16,026 nt of DNA from Porphyromonadaceae bacterium UBA2720 (GTDB lineage Bacteria > Bacteroidota > Bacteroidia > Bacteroidales > Muribaculaceae). Within the stretch, counting starts at the first letter, position 1. Each line of letters begins with the position of its first letter. Where the stretch lies: NCBI GenBank assembly GCA_002353885.1, contig DEKO01000182.1, forward strand, positions 1-16,026, read 5' to 3'. The notes beneath the pieces were generated by a model. The model saw only the letters and a program-made list of their open reading frames with translations, did no database searches and had not been told where the DNA came from. The position numbers were made by a program, and so were the translations under genes. Shown here in pieces: positions 7,651 through 15,590 of the stretch.

Positions 7651-7755
7651 AATGCACAATGCATAATGCACAATTCATAATGAATAATGTATAATGAATA
7701 ATGCAGCCAGGCTGCTGTAGGGACGGCCCCCCTGTGCCGTCCGCCTGGACAAAAG
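7651..7755 (+). repeat. Composite intergenic repeat, copy A
   Basis: Starting 2 bp after the M6 stop codon, this element has three parts: an AT-rich array of AATGCA/AATTCA/AATGAA words, the palindrome GCAGCCAGGCTGC (7703-7715), and TGTAGGGACGGC followed by GCCGTCC (arms 7721-7727 and 7736-7742). About 65 bases, from GCATAATGCACAATTC to GTAGGGACGGC, are identical to 15605-15671. It may also act as a transcript 3' end through the GC hairpin. Confidence 0.85.
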
Positions 7756-7760
7756 GTAAT

Positions 7761-7803
7761 TTAGAGGGTAGAGGTTAGAGCGTAGAGGGTAGAGGTTAGG
7801 GTT
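7761..7803. repeat. GTAGAGG microrepeat with a 17 bp tandem unit
   Basis: TAGAGGGTAGAGGTTAG occurs at 7762-7778 and again at 7783-7799, a 21 bp period. Complementary pyrimidine words (AACCCCTAACCCTTAACC) follow at 7830-7847, so the flanks could pair imperfectly. The same word family occurs at 3568-3612. Confidence 0.7.
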
Positions 7804-7934
7804 GTGGTAGCAGGTTGTAACAACAACTTTAACCCCTAACCCTTAACCTTCATTACTCCCTCCCTGTGCCATCCGCCACCGAGTTGCAAAAACGCGATTA
7901 GCGTTGTGCCTCCTCGAGGTCGATGTGTCAAGTT

Positions 7935-7976
7935 CAGACGCGCAGAGCATGATGATGCTTTGCGCGTCTGCTTTTT
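7935..7976 (+). terminator. Strong intrinsic-terminator-like hairpin
   Basis: CAGACGCGCAGAGCAT (7935-7950) pairs with ATGCTTTGCGCGTCTG (7955-7970), a 16 bp stem with a single G-U wobble and a GATG loop, followed by CTTTTT. It lies almost 290 bp after the M6 stop codon, far for a simple terminator of that gene, so it may instead close a small RNA. Confidence 0.78.
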
Positions 7977-8035
7977 AGATATCAGGTTTCGTTATATTTG
8001 TTGAGGTTGCTTCTAATGCTATCCAACTTTTTGCG

Positions 8036-8043
8036 TATTTTTG
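8036..8043 (+). promoter_or_regulatory. Candidate -7 box of the C10 protease gene
   Basis: TATTTTTG fits TAnnTTTG and lies about 50 bp before the start codon, a distance similar to the M6 promoters. However the nearest TTG (8007-8009) is 26 bp upstream, longer than usual. A second match, TATATTTG (7993-8000), lacks a clear -33 box as well. Confidence 0.4.
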
Positions 8044-8094
8044 CATCCAATTTCTGTTAACTAGCCTTCTAAACCATAAAATAGGATAAAGCAG

Positions 8095-11000
8095 ATGTTT
8101 AAGAAACTATTGATTATCAGCGCGATGCTGGTATTTGTTGTTGTGGCTGGGGCAGCCCCGGTCACTCGTGAACAGGCTCAGCGGCATGCTGCAGAGTTTG
8201 TGCTGCAGCAGCAAGGTGCTTCGGGCGCGTTGCGTGTGGGAGCCCAAACTCCCGCCATGCAGGTAGTTGCCGACCTGGGCTACTACTATGTGTTCAATGT
8301 GGGTCAGGACAATGGTTTTGTCATTGTCTCGGGCGATGACCGCACCACGCCCATCCTAGGCTACTCGACCGAGGGTCACTTCGATGCCAGCCGTGTGCCG
8401 AGCAACATGCAGTGGATGCTGGACAGCTACGCTGAGCAGCTCAAGGAGCTCGCCACGCTGACCGATGCCGATGCCGCCAGCCGTCTGGCCGCCCCGCGTC
8501 GCACAGCAACGGTCAACACGCGCAACTCCATTGCTCCGCTCGTCACCAGCAAGTGGGACCAGGCCACTCCCTACTGGAACCAGTGCCCGCAATTCATGAT
8601 CTCGGACAACGAGGAGGACGGCTACGAACTGGCCTACACGGGTTGTGTGGCTACCGCCATGGCCCAGATTATGAACTTCTACAAGCAACCTGCTCAGACG
8701 CTTGCCGAGATACCGTCTTATAGCTTCACCTATGGCGACGGCAACTACAACTACGCCACCCAGACGATGGACGCGCTGCCCGTGACCACGCTTGACTGGG
8801 AACACATGCGCGACACCTACACCGGTGCCGAAGACCAGGTCTACACCGATGCTGTGGCCCGCTTGATGTTCTATGTGGGTTGTTCGGTCAAGATGCAGTA
8901 TGGCACGTCGGCGTCTGGAGCCTATACCGACGACATCCCCAAGGGGTTCACCTACTTTGGCTATGGCTCGAAGATTGCTTTCCGCAACGACTACACGCAG
9001 CAGTCGTGGGACGACCTGGTGTACAGTGAGCTGGCCGCCGGCCGCCCGATGATTTATAACGGCACAGCCGGTAGTGGTGGCGGTCACTCGTTTGTGTGCG
9101 ATGGTTTTGAGGCTGGCGACTACTTCCACATCAACTGGGGTTGGGGTGGCATGGGCAACGGCTACTTCCAGCTAGCCATCATGAACCCCAGTGCCAGTGG
9201 CATCGGTGGCTCGTCGAGCAGCGAGGGCTACAACATGAAGCAGAACATCATCTACAACATCATCCCCGGCACCGCCACGCCCGGCGGCAGTTCGAGCGGT
9301 GACGATGAGACCGAGGAGCCTGTGCTCACGGCCACCAATATCAGTGGCCCGAGCGCATGGGACCGCGGTAGCGTGTCAGAGGCATGCAAGATCTACAAGA
9401 GTAAGATTGTCAAGGTGAGCTACTCTGACCATTCTGGCACCGGCAAGAAGTTCAAGGTAGCATTGGGATTGTATAATCCCGCTGATGGCACCTACACGGT
9501 GCTTCCCAACTCAGCATCAAACATTTATATGGCTGTGACCACATCGGCATCGGGCGAAACCACTCAGTTTGGTCAGGGTATTGCGCAAAACGCATCAAAT
9601 ATCATCAAGTTTGGTGCCGGTTTGACGGGTACCTATCACTTGGTGGGCATGTATCAGGTGGAAGGCTCCAGCGAGTGGAAACCGATGAAAGAAAGCGATC
9701 GCTACTATCTTGAAGTGGACCTTAGTAAAGCTTATGTGGTGCCAAAGAACCATCCACTAATTGACCTCACTGTCATTGGTTGGGAGTTCACCGGTGGCGA
9801 GAAGGTGGGTGTCAAAGAGCAAGTGCATGCCACCATCAAGAACAACAGTGTAGACCGCTATTTCGGCGACCTCTATCTGGACTTTGGTGGGCAACAGTTG
9901 GATGAGTATTCGGCCTACACCTCGGTTATTCAAGCTGAGATACCGGCAGGAGAAGAGAAGACGGTCACTTTTAACATCACTCCAGCGAGTGCAGGTACCA
10001 AGACCACTCGCATCATGCTGGTTGACTCTTATGGCTCGTTCCAGAACTTGTCGGCAGAGGGCAGTGTGACCATTGCCGAGGGTGGTGGCGACTTCAGCAC
10101 GTCAGACCTGTCGGTGGTCATCAAGGCCGAGAATGCTGCCACCGAGGCCGTTGCCGGCGAGACACCGGTGCATGGTATCATCTATGACAGCCACGCCCGC
10201 TTCAGTGCTGCCATCACCAATCACAATACCACCGAGGAGTATAACAAGTATATCCTTGCCCCACTGTTCATTGTCGACGAGAACCACAAGGGCTCGATGG
10301 TGACCTATCAGCAGCTCACCATCTCGCTGCAGCCAGGCGAGACCAAGACCTACTACTTCGACTTCGACAACCTGGCATACGGGTCGACCTATGCCATGAA
10401 CATCTATGCCCGCAACAGTGTCCCGATGGACGAGGATGCCTCGCACGTCGACAACATCGTCAAGAAGGGCGAGTCGGTCTACTACGACATCCGGCCAGGC
10501 ATCGTGGTGTGGGATGCCGATGGGCATCGCAGCGGCTATGAGCCCGTCGAGGGCTTTGCTGTGCCGGCCGATGCTGCCGCAGTGAGTCTGGAGAACCTGT
10601 CGTTGAACAGCATCACGCCCAATTCCAATCCCAACGCAATCTATATCCTGGGTGAGAATGCCAATGTGCCTTCGAGTTTGAGTGGCAAGAATGTGGTCAA
10701 AGGCCAGAAGGCCGGTGAGATCGTGCTCGAGGACGGCTATCCCTACCTGGTGCCGCAGAGCGTTGCTGCCGACCGTGTGACCTACCGGCGCACCTTCACG
10801 CAGTCGCGCACAGCCAACGAGCGTGCGGCCTGGAGCACGATGGTGCTGCCGTTTGCCGCCACGACGGTGCAGATTGACGGCCGCACACCGGTGGCCGGCA
10901 CCGACTACTGGGTGTACAACTTCCCGCGTGAGGAGGACGGTGTGGTGACCTTTGACGCTGTGAGCCAGCTGGAGGCCAATGTGCCCTATCTGGTGGCTGT

Positions 11001-12198
11001 GGCCACCGACCGCGACATGACGGGCAAGGTGATGACATGGAGCGCGCAGAACGTGACGCTCAAGGCCGAGCCCATCGCCTACACCAGCGGCAAGAACTAC
11101 TTGCTGGCCGGCACCTACTGCCCGCTGAGTGAGACCGACTGCTATGTGATGGACGCACAGGGCTCGCAGTTTGTCTATAGCGCATCGGCCCAGTCGGTGG
11201 CTCCATTCCGTGCCCGCTTCAAGGCGATGCAGACGGTGAGTGACAATGGTGTGATATTGTGTCCCGGCATGGCGACGACACTGCCCAGCATCACCCTGGC
11301 CGAGTTGTTGAAGTCGGGTGACACCCACAACGAGTATGTCATCACTGACCTGACAGCCGTCGATGAGGTGGGTGGCCTGCTGATGTGCAAAGATGCCAAT
11401 GGATGTGTCGATGATGAGCGTGATGTGATGAGCGCTGACACGTGGATTGACTATATGAAGATGTCGGGCTTTGGCTCGGCCGACAAGTATGACCAAAGCC
11501 ACTGGGTGGCCTTGTCGCTGCCCGAGAAGTCGGTGCCCAGCAACCTGTTGAACAGCCAGTTGAGCGGTGTCCAGGGCCGCTTGACCAGCACAATCAATCC
11601 TGTGATTGAGGTGAGTGAGCTGCCCAAGGTGAGAGGTAACGGCCAGTTCGCGGCCAACACCTACATCCCCAGCAGCTTTGCCGGCACACAAGAGAGCCCC
11701 GTCAACGGCAAGACCTACTTCTTTGTCCAGCCCAAGCCCATGGAGCTGTGCATCGTGCAGTGGGCCGTGTGGGATGCCTCGAGCCAGATGTTTATTACCG
11801 CCCCTCGTGACGCACATGGTCACAACTCGGCAGGGCTGAGTGGCGCGTTTGCCTACGACCCGACCCATGTCGACACCAAGAGCTCAGACGCATTGGTCGA
11901 CCAGGCTGTCTATCAGTTGACCGGTGTGGTGCATGTGGTCGATGGCGCGTCGCAGGCGCCTGGTCGTGCCCGCGTGGCTCGTGATGCAGCCAGCTATGTG
12001 TTCTGTCCCACGCTCGTCACCAAGCAATATGACAATGTCATCACCGGCATCGGTGCTGTCGATGATGCTGCCAGTGTGGTGGATGTGACATACGTCAACC
12101 CGATGGGGCAGATGTCGAGCCGTCCGTTCGACGGGCTGAACATCGTTGTGACCCGCTACAGCGACGGCAGGTCGACAACCTGCAAGGTTGTTCGCTGA
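8095..12198 (+). CDS. Secreted C10 (streptopain-like) cysteine protease with long beta-rich C-terminus and T9SS-like terminal motif
   Basis: This 1367-residue protein starts MFKKLLIISAMLVFVVVAGAAP, a signal peptide. A propeptide/Spi-like inhibitor domain (about 24-135) has the YYYVFNVGQDNGFVIVSGDD segment. The C10 peptidase domain (about 150-405) contains the catalytic Cys184 in TGCVATAMAQ, His331 in GGGHSFVCDGF and Asn347-Trp348 in HINWGWGG, equivalent to the active site of SpeB. Two CARDB/Ig-like domains follow (about 560-700 and 705-850), then a beta-sandwich typical of Bacteroidales surface proteins (about 896-1055, with WSTMVLPF) and a domain with an OB-fold-like YVITDLTAVDEVGG segment. 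The last 40 residues, including NPMGQ and GLNIVVTRYSDG, resemble a type IX secretion C-terminal sorting signal, replacing the dockerin of its M6 neighbours. At about three times the length of SpeB most of it is accessory. Its likely job is extracellular protein breakdown, substrate unknown. Confidence 0.94.
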   Translation: MFKKLLIISAMLVFVVVAGAAPVTREQAQRHAAEFVLQQQGASGALRVGAQTPAMQVVADLGYYYVFNVGQDNGFVIVSGDDRTTPILGYSTEGHFDASRVPSNMQWMLDSYAEQLKELATLTDADAASRLAAPRRTATVNTRNSIAPLVTSKWDQATPYWNQCPQFMISDNEEDGYELAYTGCVATAMAQIMNFYKQPAQTLAEIPSYSFTYGDGNYNYATQTMDALPVTTLDWEHMRDTYTGAEDQVYTDAVARLMFYVGCSVKMQYGTSASGAYTDDIPKGFTYFGYGSKIAFRNDYTQQSWDDLVYSELAAGRPMIYNGTAGSGGGHSFVCDGFEAGDYFHINWGWGGMGNGYFQLAIMNPSASGIGGSSSSEGYNMKQNIIYNIIPGTATPGGSSSGDDETEEPVLTATNISGPSAWDRGSVSEACKIYKSKIVKVSYSDHSGTGKKFKVALGLYNPADGTYTVLPNSASNIYMAVTTSASGETTQFGQGIAQNASNIIKFGAGLTGTYHLVGMYQVEGSSEWKPMKESDRYYLEVDLSKAYVVPKNHPLIDLTVIGWEFTGGEKVGVKEQVHATIKNNSVDRYFGDLYLDFGGQQLDEYSAYTSVIQAEIPAGEEKTVTFNITPASAGTKTTRIMLVDSYGSFQNLSAEGSVTIAEGGGDFSTSDLSVVIKAENAATEAVAGETPVHGIIYDSHARFSAAITNHNTTEEYNKYILAPLFIVDENHKGSMVTYQQLTISLQPGETKTYYFDFDNLAYGSTYAMNIYARNSVPMDEDASHVDNIVKKGESVYYDIRPGIVVWDADGHRSGYEPVEGFAVPADAAAVSLENLSLNSITPNSNPNAIYILGENANVPSSLSGKNVVKGQKAGEIVLEDGYPYLVPQSVAADRVTYRRTFTQSRTANERAAWSTMVLPFAATTVQIDGRTPVAGTDYWVYNFPREEDGVVTFDAVSQLEANVPYLVAVATDRDMTGKVMTWSAQNVTLKAEPIAYTSGKNYLLAGTYCPLSETDCYVMDAQGSQFVYSASAQSVAPFRARFKAMQTVSDNGVILCPGMATTLPSITLAELLKSGDTHNEYVITDLTAVDEVGGLLMCKDANGCVDDERDVMSADTWIDYMKMSGFGSADKYDQSHWVALSLPEKSVPSNLLNSQLSGVQGRLTSTINPVIEVSELPKVRGNGQFAANTYIPSSFAGTQESPVNGKTYFFVQPKPMELCIVQWAVWDASSQMFITAPRDAHGHNSAGLSGAFAYDPTHVDTKSSDALVDQAVYQLTGVVHVVDGASQAPGRARVARDAASYVFCPTLVTKQYDNVITGIGAVDDAASVVDVTYVNPMGQMSSRPFDGLNIVVTRYSDGRSTTCKVVR

Positions 12199-12214
12199 GC
12201 TCAACCAGGCAGGA

Positions 12215-12289
12215 TATTGCACACAGATTTTCACAGATTTGGAAAGATAATATTATTCTGTGTATTCTGTGTATTCAGTGTTCATTGTC
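12215..12289. repeat. CACAGATTT / TTCTGTGTA intergenic repeat cluster
   Basis: Two units of CACAGATTT (about 12220-12240) are followed by TTCTGTGTA, TTCTGTGTA and TTCAGTGTTC (about 12255-12284). A similar TTCTGTGTG/TTCAGTGTG/TTCTGTGTG series occurs at 15783-15811, so the family is dispersed and flanks the second M6 gene on both sides. Confidence 0.6.
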
Positions 12290-12303
12290 AGCTGCCTCTA
12301 TTG

Positions 12304-12333
12304 TCCCCCAAAACTCCCCCTGAAGGGGGAGTG
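12304..12333. repeat. CCCCCT-AGGGGG palindromic repeat
   Basis: ACTCCCCCT is followed by GA and then its reverse complement AGGGGGAGT, preceded by CCCCCAAA. It is a member of the short palindromic family also seen at 15733-15752 and, in related form, within the coding sequence at 15203-15238. There is no T run after it, so a terminator role for the C10 gene is doubtful. Confidence 0.7.
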
Positions 12334-12367
12334 AAAAGTGGCGTGTCGAGTGGAATGTCAAAAGTTT

Positions 12368-12399
12368 TTTGGCATTTCGCTCGACTTTTCGTAACTTCG
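12368..12399 (+). promoter_or_regulatory. Promoter of second M6 protease gene
   Basis: TTTG (12368-12371), a 20 bp spacer and TAACTTCG (12392-12399, one mismatch to TAnnTTTG) precede the ATG at 12443 by about 43 bp, the same geometry as the first M6 gene. Confidence 0.65.
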
Positions 12400-12442
12400 C
12401 ACCTTAAATCAGAGAAAACCTACTTTATCATCAAATGGACCT

Positions 12443-15316
12443 ATGAAGAGAATCATTGCCTCGCTATTGCTTGTGCTGGCCACATGGTGGGCAGCGATGG
12501 CCGTGCCGGCCAAACCTGGATATTACACCTTCACGCAGTCGGACGGGACGCAAATCACTGTCCAGAAGGTGGGTGACGAGTTTTTTCACCTTTACGTCAC
12601 ACAAGATGGCTTGCCTGTCGACATGGACGAGCGTGGCGACCTGCACTATGTGACCCCGCAAGGTGTGAGCAGCGTTCTGGCGCATGACCCAAGTGGACGC
12701 ACGGCCGACGAGTTGAGCTTTATCGCCTCGATGCCGAGCGTGGCTTCGCCAGCCGACCTTGAGCCTGCTGGAGCACGTGCCAAGCGCGCCGCAGCTCGCT
12801 CGCCGCGCAAGGTGGGGCAGACGCAGGTGCCCACCATGGGCAGCCCGCGTGTGCCCATCATCCTGGTGCAGTACACCGACAAGCAGATGGTCAACACGGT
12901 CGAGCAGTTTGAGGCTCACTACAAGACCGACCCCAAGAGTGTGCTGCAGTACTTCACCGACCAGTCCAATGGGAAGTACACGCCACAGTATGACATCTAT
13001 GGCATCTATGACCTGCCCAGCTCACGTGCCACCTACGGCGGCAACGACAGCCAGGGCAACGACAAGGGTGTGGCCCTGATGGTGTGCGACGCCATCGACA
13101 AGGCTGGCGACGACATCGATTGGAGCCAGTATGACAACGACGGCGACGGCGAGGCCGACGTGTGCATTGTCGTGTATGCCGGAGTGGGCGAGGCTCAGTC
13201 GAGTGTGCGCGAGGCTGTGTGGCCTTGCCAGTGGTCGCTGAGTGCCGGCCAGTATTATGGCGACGGCACAGGCGCTCGGCACCGCAATGGCGTGACAGTT
13301 GACCGCTTTGCGGTGTTCAACGAGACCTATGGCTCGAGCGACAATGGCACCGTGCTGGATGGCATCGGGGTGTTCTGCCATGAGTTCTCGCACTGCCTGG
13401 GTCTGCCGGACTTCTACTGCACGACCTATGCCAGCGGTCGTCCGGGCATGGGTGGCTGGAGCCTGATGAACAGCGGTTGCTACAATGGTGGTGCCATCTC
13501 GGGCGACACGCCCATCGGCTATAGCGCCTATGAGAAGAACTTCATGGACTGGATTGACTATATCGAGCCCGAGGAGGACACCCACTACACGCTGCCGGTG
13601 TTCAATGCCAAGAGCCTTGAGAGCGACCAGGCCATCAAGATTGTGAGTGACCTGAACGAGAATGAGTACTTCATCCTCGAGAACCGTCGCAAGCAGGGTT
13701 GGGACCAGTATATCGCCGACGAGGGCGTGCTGATCACGCACTTCACCTATGTCCCCGACCGCTGGGAGTCAAATACTGTCAACAACGAGGTGCTGCAGCT
13801 GGCCACCGTCATGGCAGCTGACAACAACTTCGGCGGCAACAGCGAGTCGACCGACCTCTTCGGTCAGACCAATCATGCGTTCACCTCGACCAGCAAGCCT
13901 GCCATGAAGCTGAACATGCGTGCTAATGGTTCGCTGGCATCGTCGACCGGTGGTGCTGGCACGCTCGACAAGCCTGTGACCGATATTGTGCTCAACAGCG
14001 ACGGCACAGCCTCGTTGTGGTATGTCAAGGCGCCAGATCCCGAGTTGATAGTGCCTCGCACCAGCTTGACGCTCAGTGCGCAAGCAGGTAAGACTGAGAC
14101 CACCACGCTAAACATTCAGGGCATAGCCTTGCCCAACAATGTGCTGCTCACCCTCAATGACGAGGCAGGTGTGTTCAGCATCGACAAGAGCGAGATGACG
14201 GCCACCGAGGCGCAAGCGGGTCAGTTGGTGACCATCACCTTCGCTCCGCAGGCAGTGACCAGCTACAGTGCCAGCATCACGGTGGCATGCCAGGGTGTCG
14301 ATACGGTGACAGTGTCGCTGACAGGGCAAGGGCGCATCGTCACGGAGACTCCTGTGATGCTTGCCGCCGACCCGTCATGGGTCACAGCCACGTCGTTCCG
14401 TGCCGACTGGACCGATGCCACACCAGTGGCGAATGTCAAGAGTTATAACCTCTATGCCTACTATGTCCGTCGGGCCGACCTGACCGAGTTGCCTCAGTTG
14501 GTTGACTTCGGACATCTGAGTGCTGTGACCAATGGTGGCTCAGTGCCGATGTTGAAAGATTTGGGTGGTGCTGCGGCCAGCGAATACTTGCCTGCGGGCT
14601 GGGCTGCAACGAGTCCGTTCTATGTTGGCAATGGTGTGATTCTGCTGGGCGACTCGCTCACCACCGACACCTATGAGGTGCCTGTCAAGAAGGACAAAAT
14701 CTCGGTCGTAGTCTCCGGTCGCTCTTACAACACCAATACCTATGGCCGTGCCACTCTCGAGGTCACAGCCACAGGCAGCGAGGCTCGACAGACGCAGACC
14801 TTTGGTTCGATCATATCGAGCTATACCTATGTTCTTGATGCCAGTCCTGTCGAGTCGTTGGTGCTCAAGGGTACTAACTATCCATCGATATCGAGCATCT
14901 GCATCTATGCTGGCGACATCACAGCCGACGCCCAAGCTCCACTGCTGGCAGTGGTGGAGCAGGGTGATGAGTGGGACCGTGCCATCGAAGGCATCACCGA
15001 CACGCACTATGTGGTCGAGAACCTGGTGGCCGGTGGCAGCTATCGCTACAAGGTCGAGACTGTCTATGTCGACGACACGCGTTCGGTGATGAGCAATGTG
15101 CAGTTTGTGACGTTGCTTGGCACGCGCGGCGATGTCAATGCCGATGGCATGGTCGACATCAGTGATGTCAACATCCTCATCGACATCATGCTGGGCAAAA
15201 GCCTCACCCCCGACCCCTCTCCGGAGGGAGAGGGGAGGTGCGATGTGACAGGCGATGGCGTGGTGGACATCGCCGATGTCAATGCTGTGATTGACATCAT
15301 GCTGGGCAAGCATTAA
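12443..15316 (+). CDS. Secreted M6 family zinc metalloprotease with C-terminal dockerin-like repeats (copy 2)
   Basis: This 957-residue protein has the same plan as the gene at 4790: signal peptide (MKRIIASLLLVLATWWAAMA), propeptide-like domain, peptidase domain with H313-E314-F-S-H317 and D323, Ig-like domain (about 530-630), FnIII-like domain split by a divergent jelly-roll-like segment, and two dockerin-like repeats at the C-terminus. The first 120 residues and the peptidase domain are almost the same as in copy 1, with long stretches identical even at the DNA level; the Ig and jelly-roll parts differ much more. The linker between the two dockerin repeats is replaced by SLTPDPSPEGEG, the translation of a palindromic DNA repeat. 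Since all catalytic residues are kept it should be an active protease, perhaps with changed targeting or substrate preference through its divergent middle part. Confidence 0.94.
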   Translation: MKRIIASLLLVLATWWAAMAVPAKPGYYTFTQSDGTQITVQKVGDEFFHLYVTQDGLPVDMDERGDLHYVTPQGVSSVLAHDPSGRTADELSFIASMPSVASPADLEPAGARAKRAAARSPRKVGQTQVPTMGSPRVPIILVQYTDKQMVNTVEQFEAHYKTDPKSVLQYFTDQSNGKYTPQYDIYGIYDLPSSRATYGGNDSQGNDKGVALMVCDAIDKAGDDIDWSQYDNDGDGEADVCIVVYAGVGEAQSSVREAVWPCQWSLSAGQYYGDGTGARHRNGVTVDRFAVFNETYGSSDNGTVLDGIGVFCHEFSHCLGLPDFYCTTYASGRPGMGGWSLMNSGCYNGGAISGDTPIGYSAYEKNFMDWIDYIEPEEDTHYTLPVFNAKSLESDQAIKIVSDLNENEYFILENRRKQGWDQYIADEGVLITHFTYVPDRWESNTVNNEVLQLATVMAADNNFGGNSESTDLFGQTNHAFTSTSKPAMKLNMRANGSLASSTGGAGTLDKPVTDIVLNSDGTASLWYVKAPDPELIVPRTSLTLSAQAGKTETTTLNIQGIALPNNVLLTLNDEAGVFSIDKSEMTATEAQAGQLVTITFAPQAVTSYSASITVACQGVDTVTVSLTGQGRIVTETPVMLAADPSWVTATSFRADWTDATPVANVKSYNLYAYYVRRADLTELPQLVDFGHLSAVTNGGSVPMLKDLGGAAASEYLPAGWAATSPFYVGNGVILLGDSLTTDTYEVPVKKDKISVVVSGRSYNTNTYGRATLEVTATGSEARQTQTFGSIISSYTYVLDASPVESLVLKGTNYPSISSICIYAGDITADAQAPLLAVVEQGDEWDRAIEGITDTHYVVENLVAGGSYRYKVETVYVDDTRSVMSNVQFVTLLGTRGDVNADGMVDISDVNILIDIMLGKSLTPDPSPEGEGRCDVTGDGVVDIADVNAVIDIMLGKH
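15200..15240 (+). repeat. Palindromic repeat inside the dockerin-coding region
   Basis: CCCCTCTCC (15214-15222) pairs with GGAGAGGGG (15227-15235) around GGAG, preceded by GCCTCACCCCCGA and followed by AGGTG. This is the familiar type of intergenic palindrome whose translation gives LTPDPSPEGEG. It keeps the frame and lies between the two dockerin repeats, where copy 1 instead codes for DNADAYDGRAYVT. Confidence 0.82.
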
Positions 15317-15318
15317 CC

Positions 15319-15395
15319 AATGCACAATGCACAATTCACAATGCACAATTCATAATGAATAATGCATAATGCACAATGCCAGCCTGGCTGCATTC
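15319..15395 (+). repeat. Composite intergenic repeat, copy B (partial)
   Basis: Directly after the second M6 stop codon there is the same AATGCACAATGC/AATTCATAATG array as after the first, ending in GCCAGCCTGGCTGC (15378-15391), which matches the palindrome of copy A with changes. The GTAGGGACGGC part is missing here. Confidence 0.8.
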
Positions 15396-15440
15396 TTTTA
15401 AATCGCTTCGCGAGCCCTTCGTGGTTGAGCAGATAATAAA

Positions 15441-15525
15441 AGAAAACAACTTAAACAACTAAAACAATTTATAATAATAAAGAATTAAGATTGAGTAAGT
15501 TGTTTGAGTTGTTTTTTTAATTCTT
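15441..15525. terminator. Imperfect inverted repeat with T run
   Basis: AACAACTTAAACAACT (15445-15460) pairs with AGTTGTTTGAGTTGTT (15498-15513) except for one wobble, and seven Ts follow (15512-15518). A second pairing, AAGAATTAA (15480-15488) with TTAATTCTT (15517-15525), overlaps the T run, so the two structures compete. It could terminate the M6 transcript on the plus strand, or simply be a dispersed repeat. Confidence 0.5.
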
Positions 15526-15590
15526 AATTAAAAACGCTGCCTGGCGGCTAAACCCCAGCCTGGTTGTGGACTACCCACTACCAGCGCGTA

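Larger units (their letters stand above)
7756..8094. other. Intergenic region between M6 copy 1 and the C10 protease
   Basis: Beyond the microrepeat at 7761-7803, the region has a partial CCCTGTGCCATCCGCC (7864-7878) resembling the 3' part of the composite repeat, a small AACGC/GCGTT hairpin (7891-7905), a strong terminator-like hairpin (7935-7976) and two candidate -7 boxes (7993-8000 and 8036-8043). I see no open reading frame with coding character here. Confidence 0.5.

Noticed and set aside
7651..7702. AATGCA-type array as a possible CRISPR or replication iteron array
   Set aside because: The units are 7-10 bases long, imperfect and without unique spacers, and there are no cas or replication genes; it fits a dispersed intergenic repeat better.
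10102..11868. Long open frame on the minus strand opposite the C10 gene
   Set aside because: Its translation is rich in His, Val and Gly without domains or signal peptide, which is what the antisense of a codon-biased GC-rich gene yields; the plus-strand frame has recognisable domains throughout.
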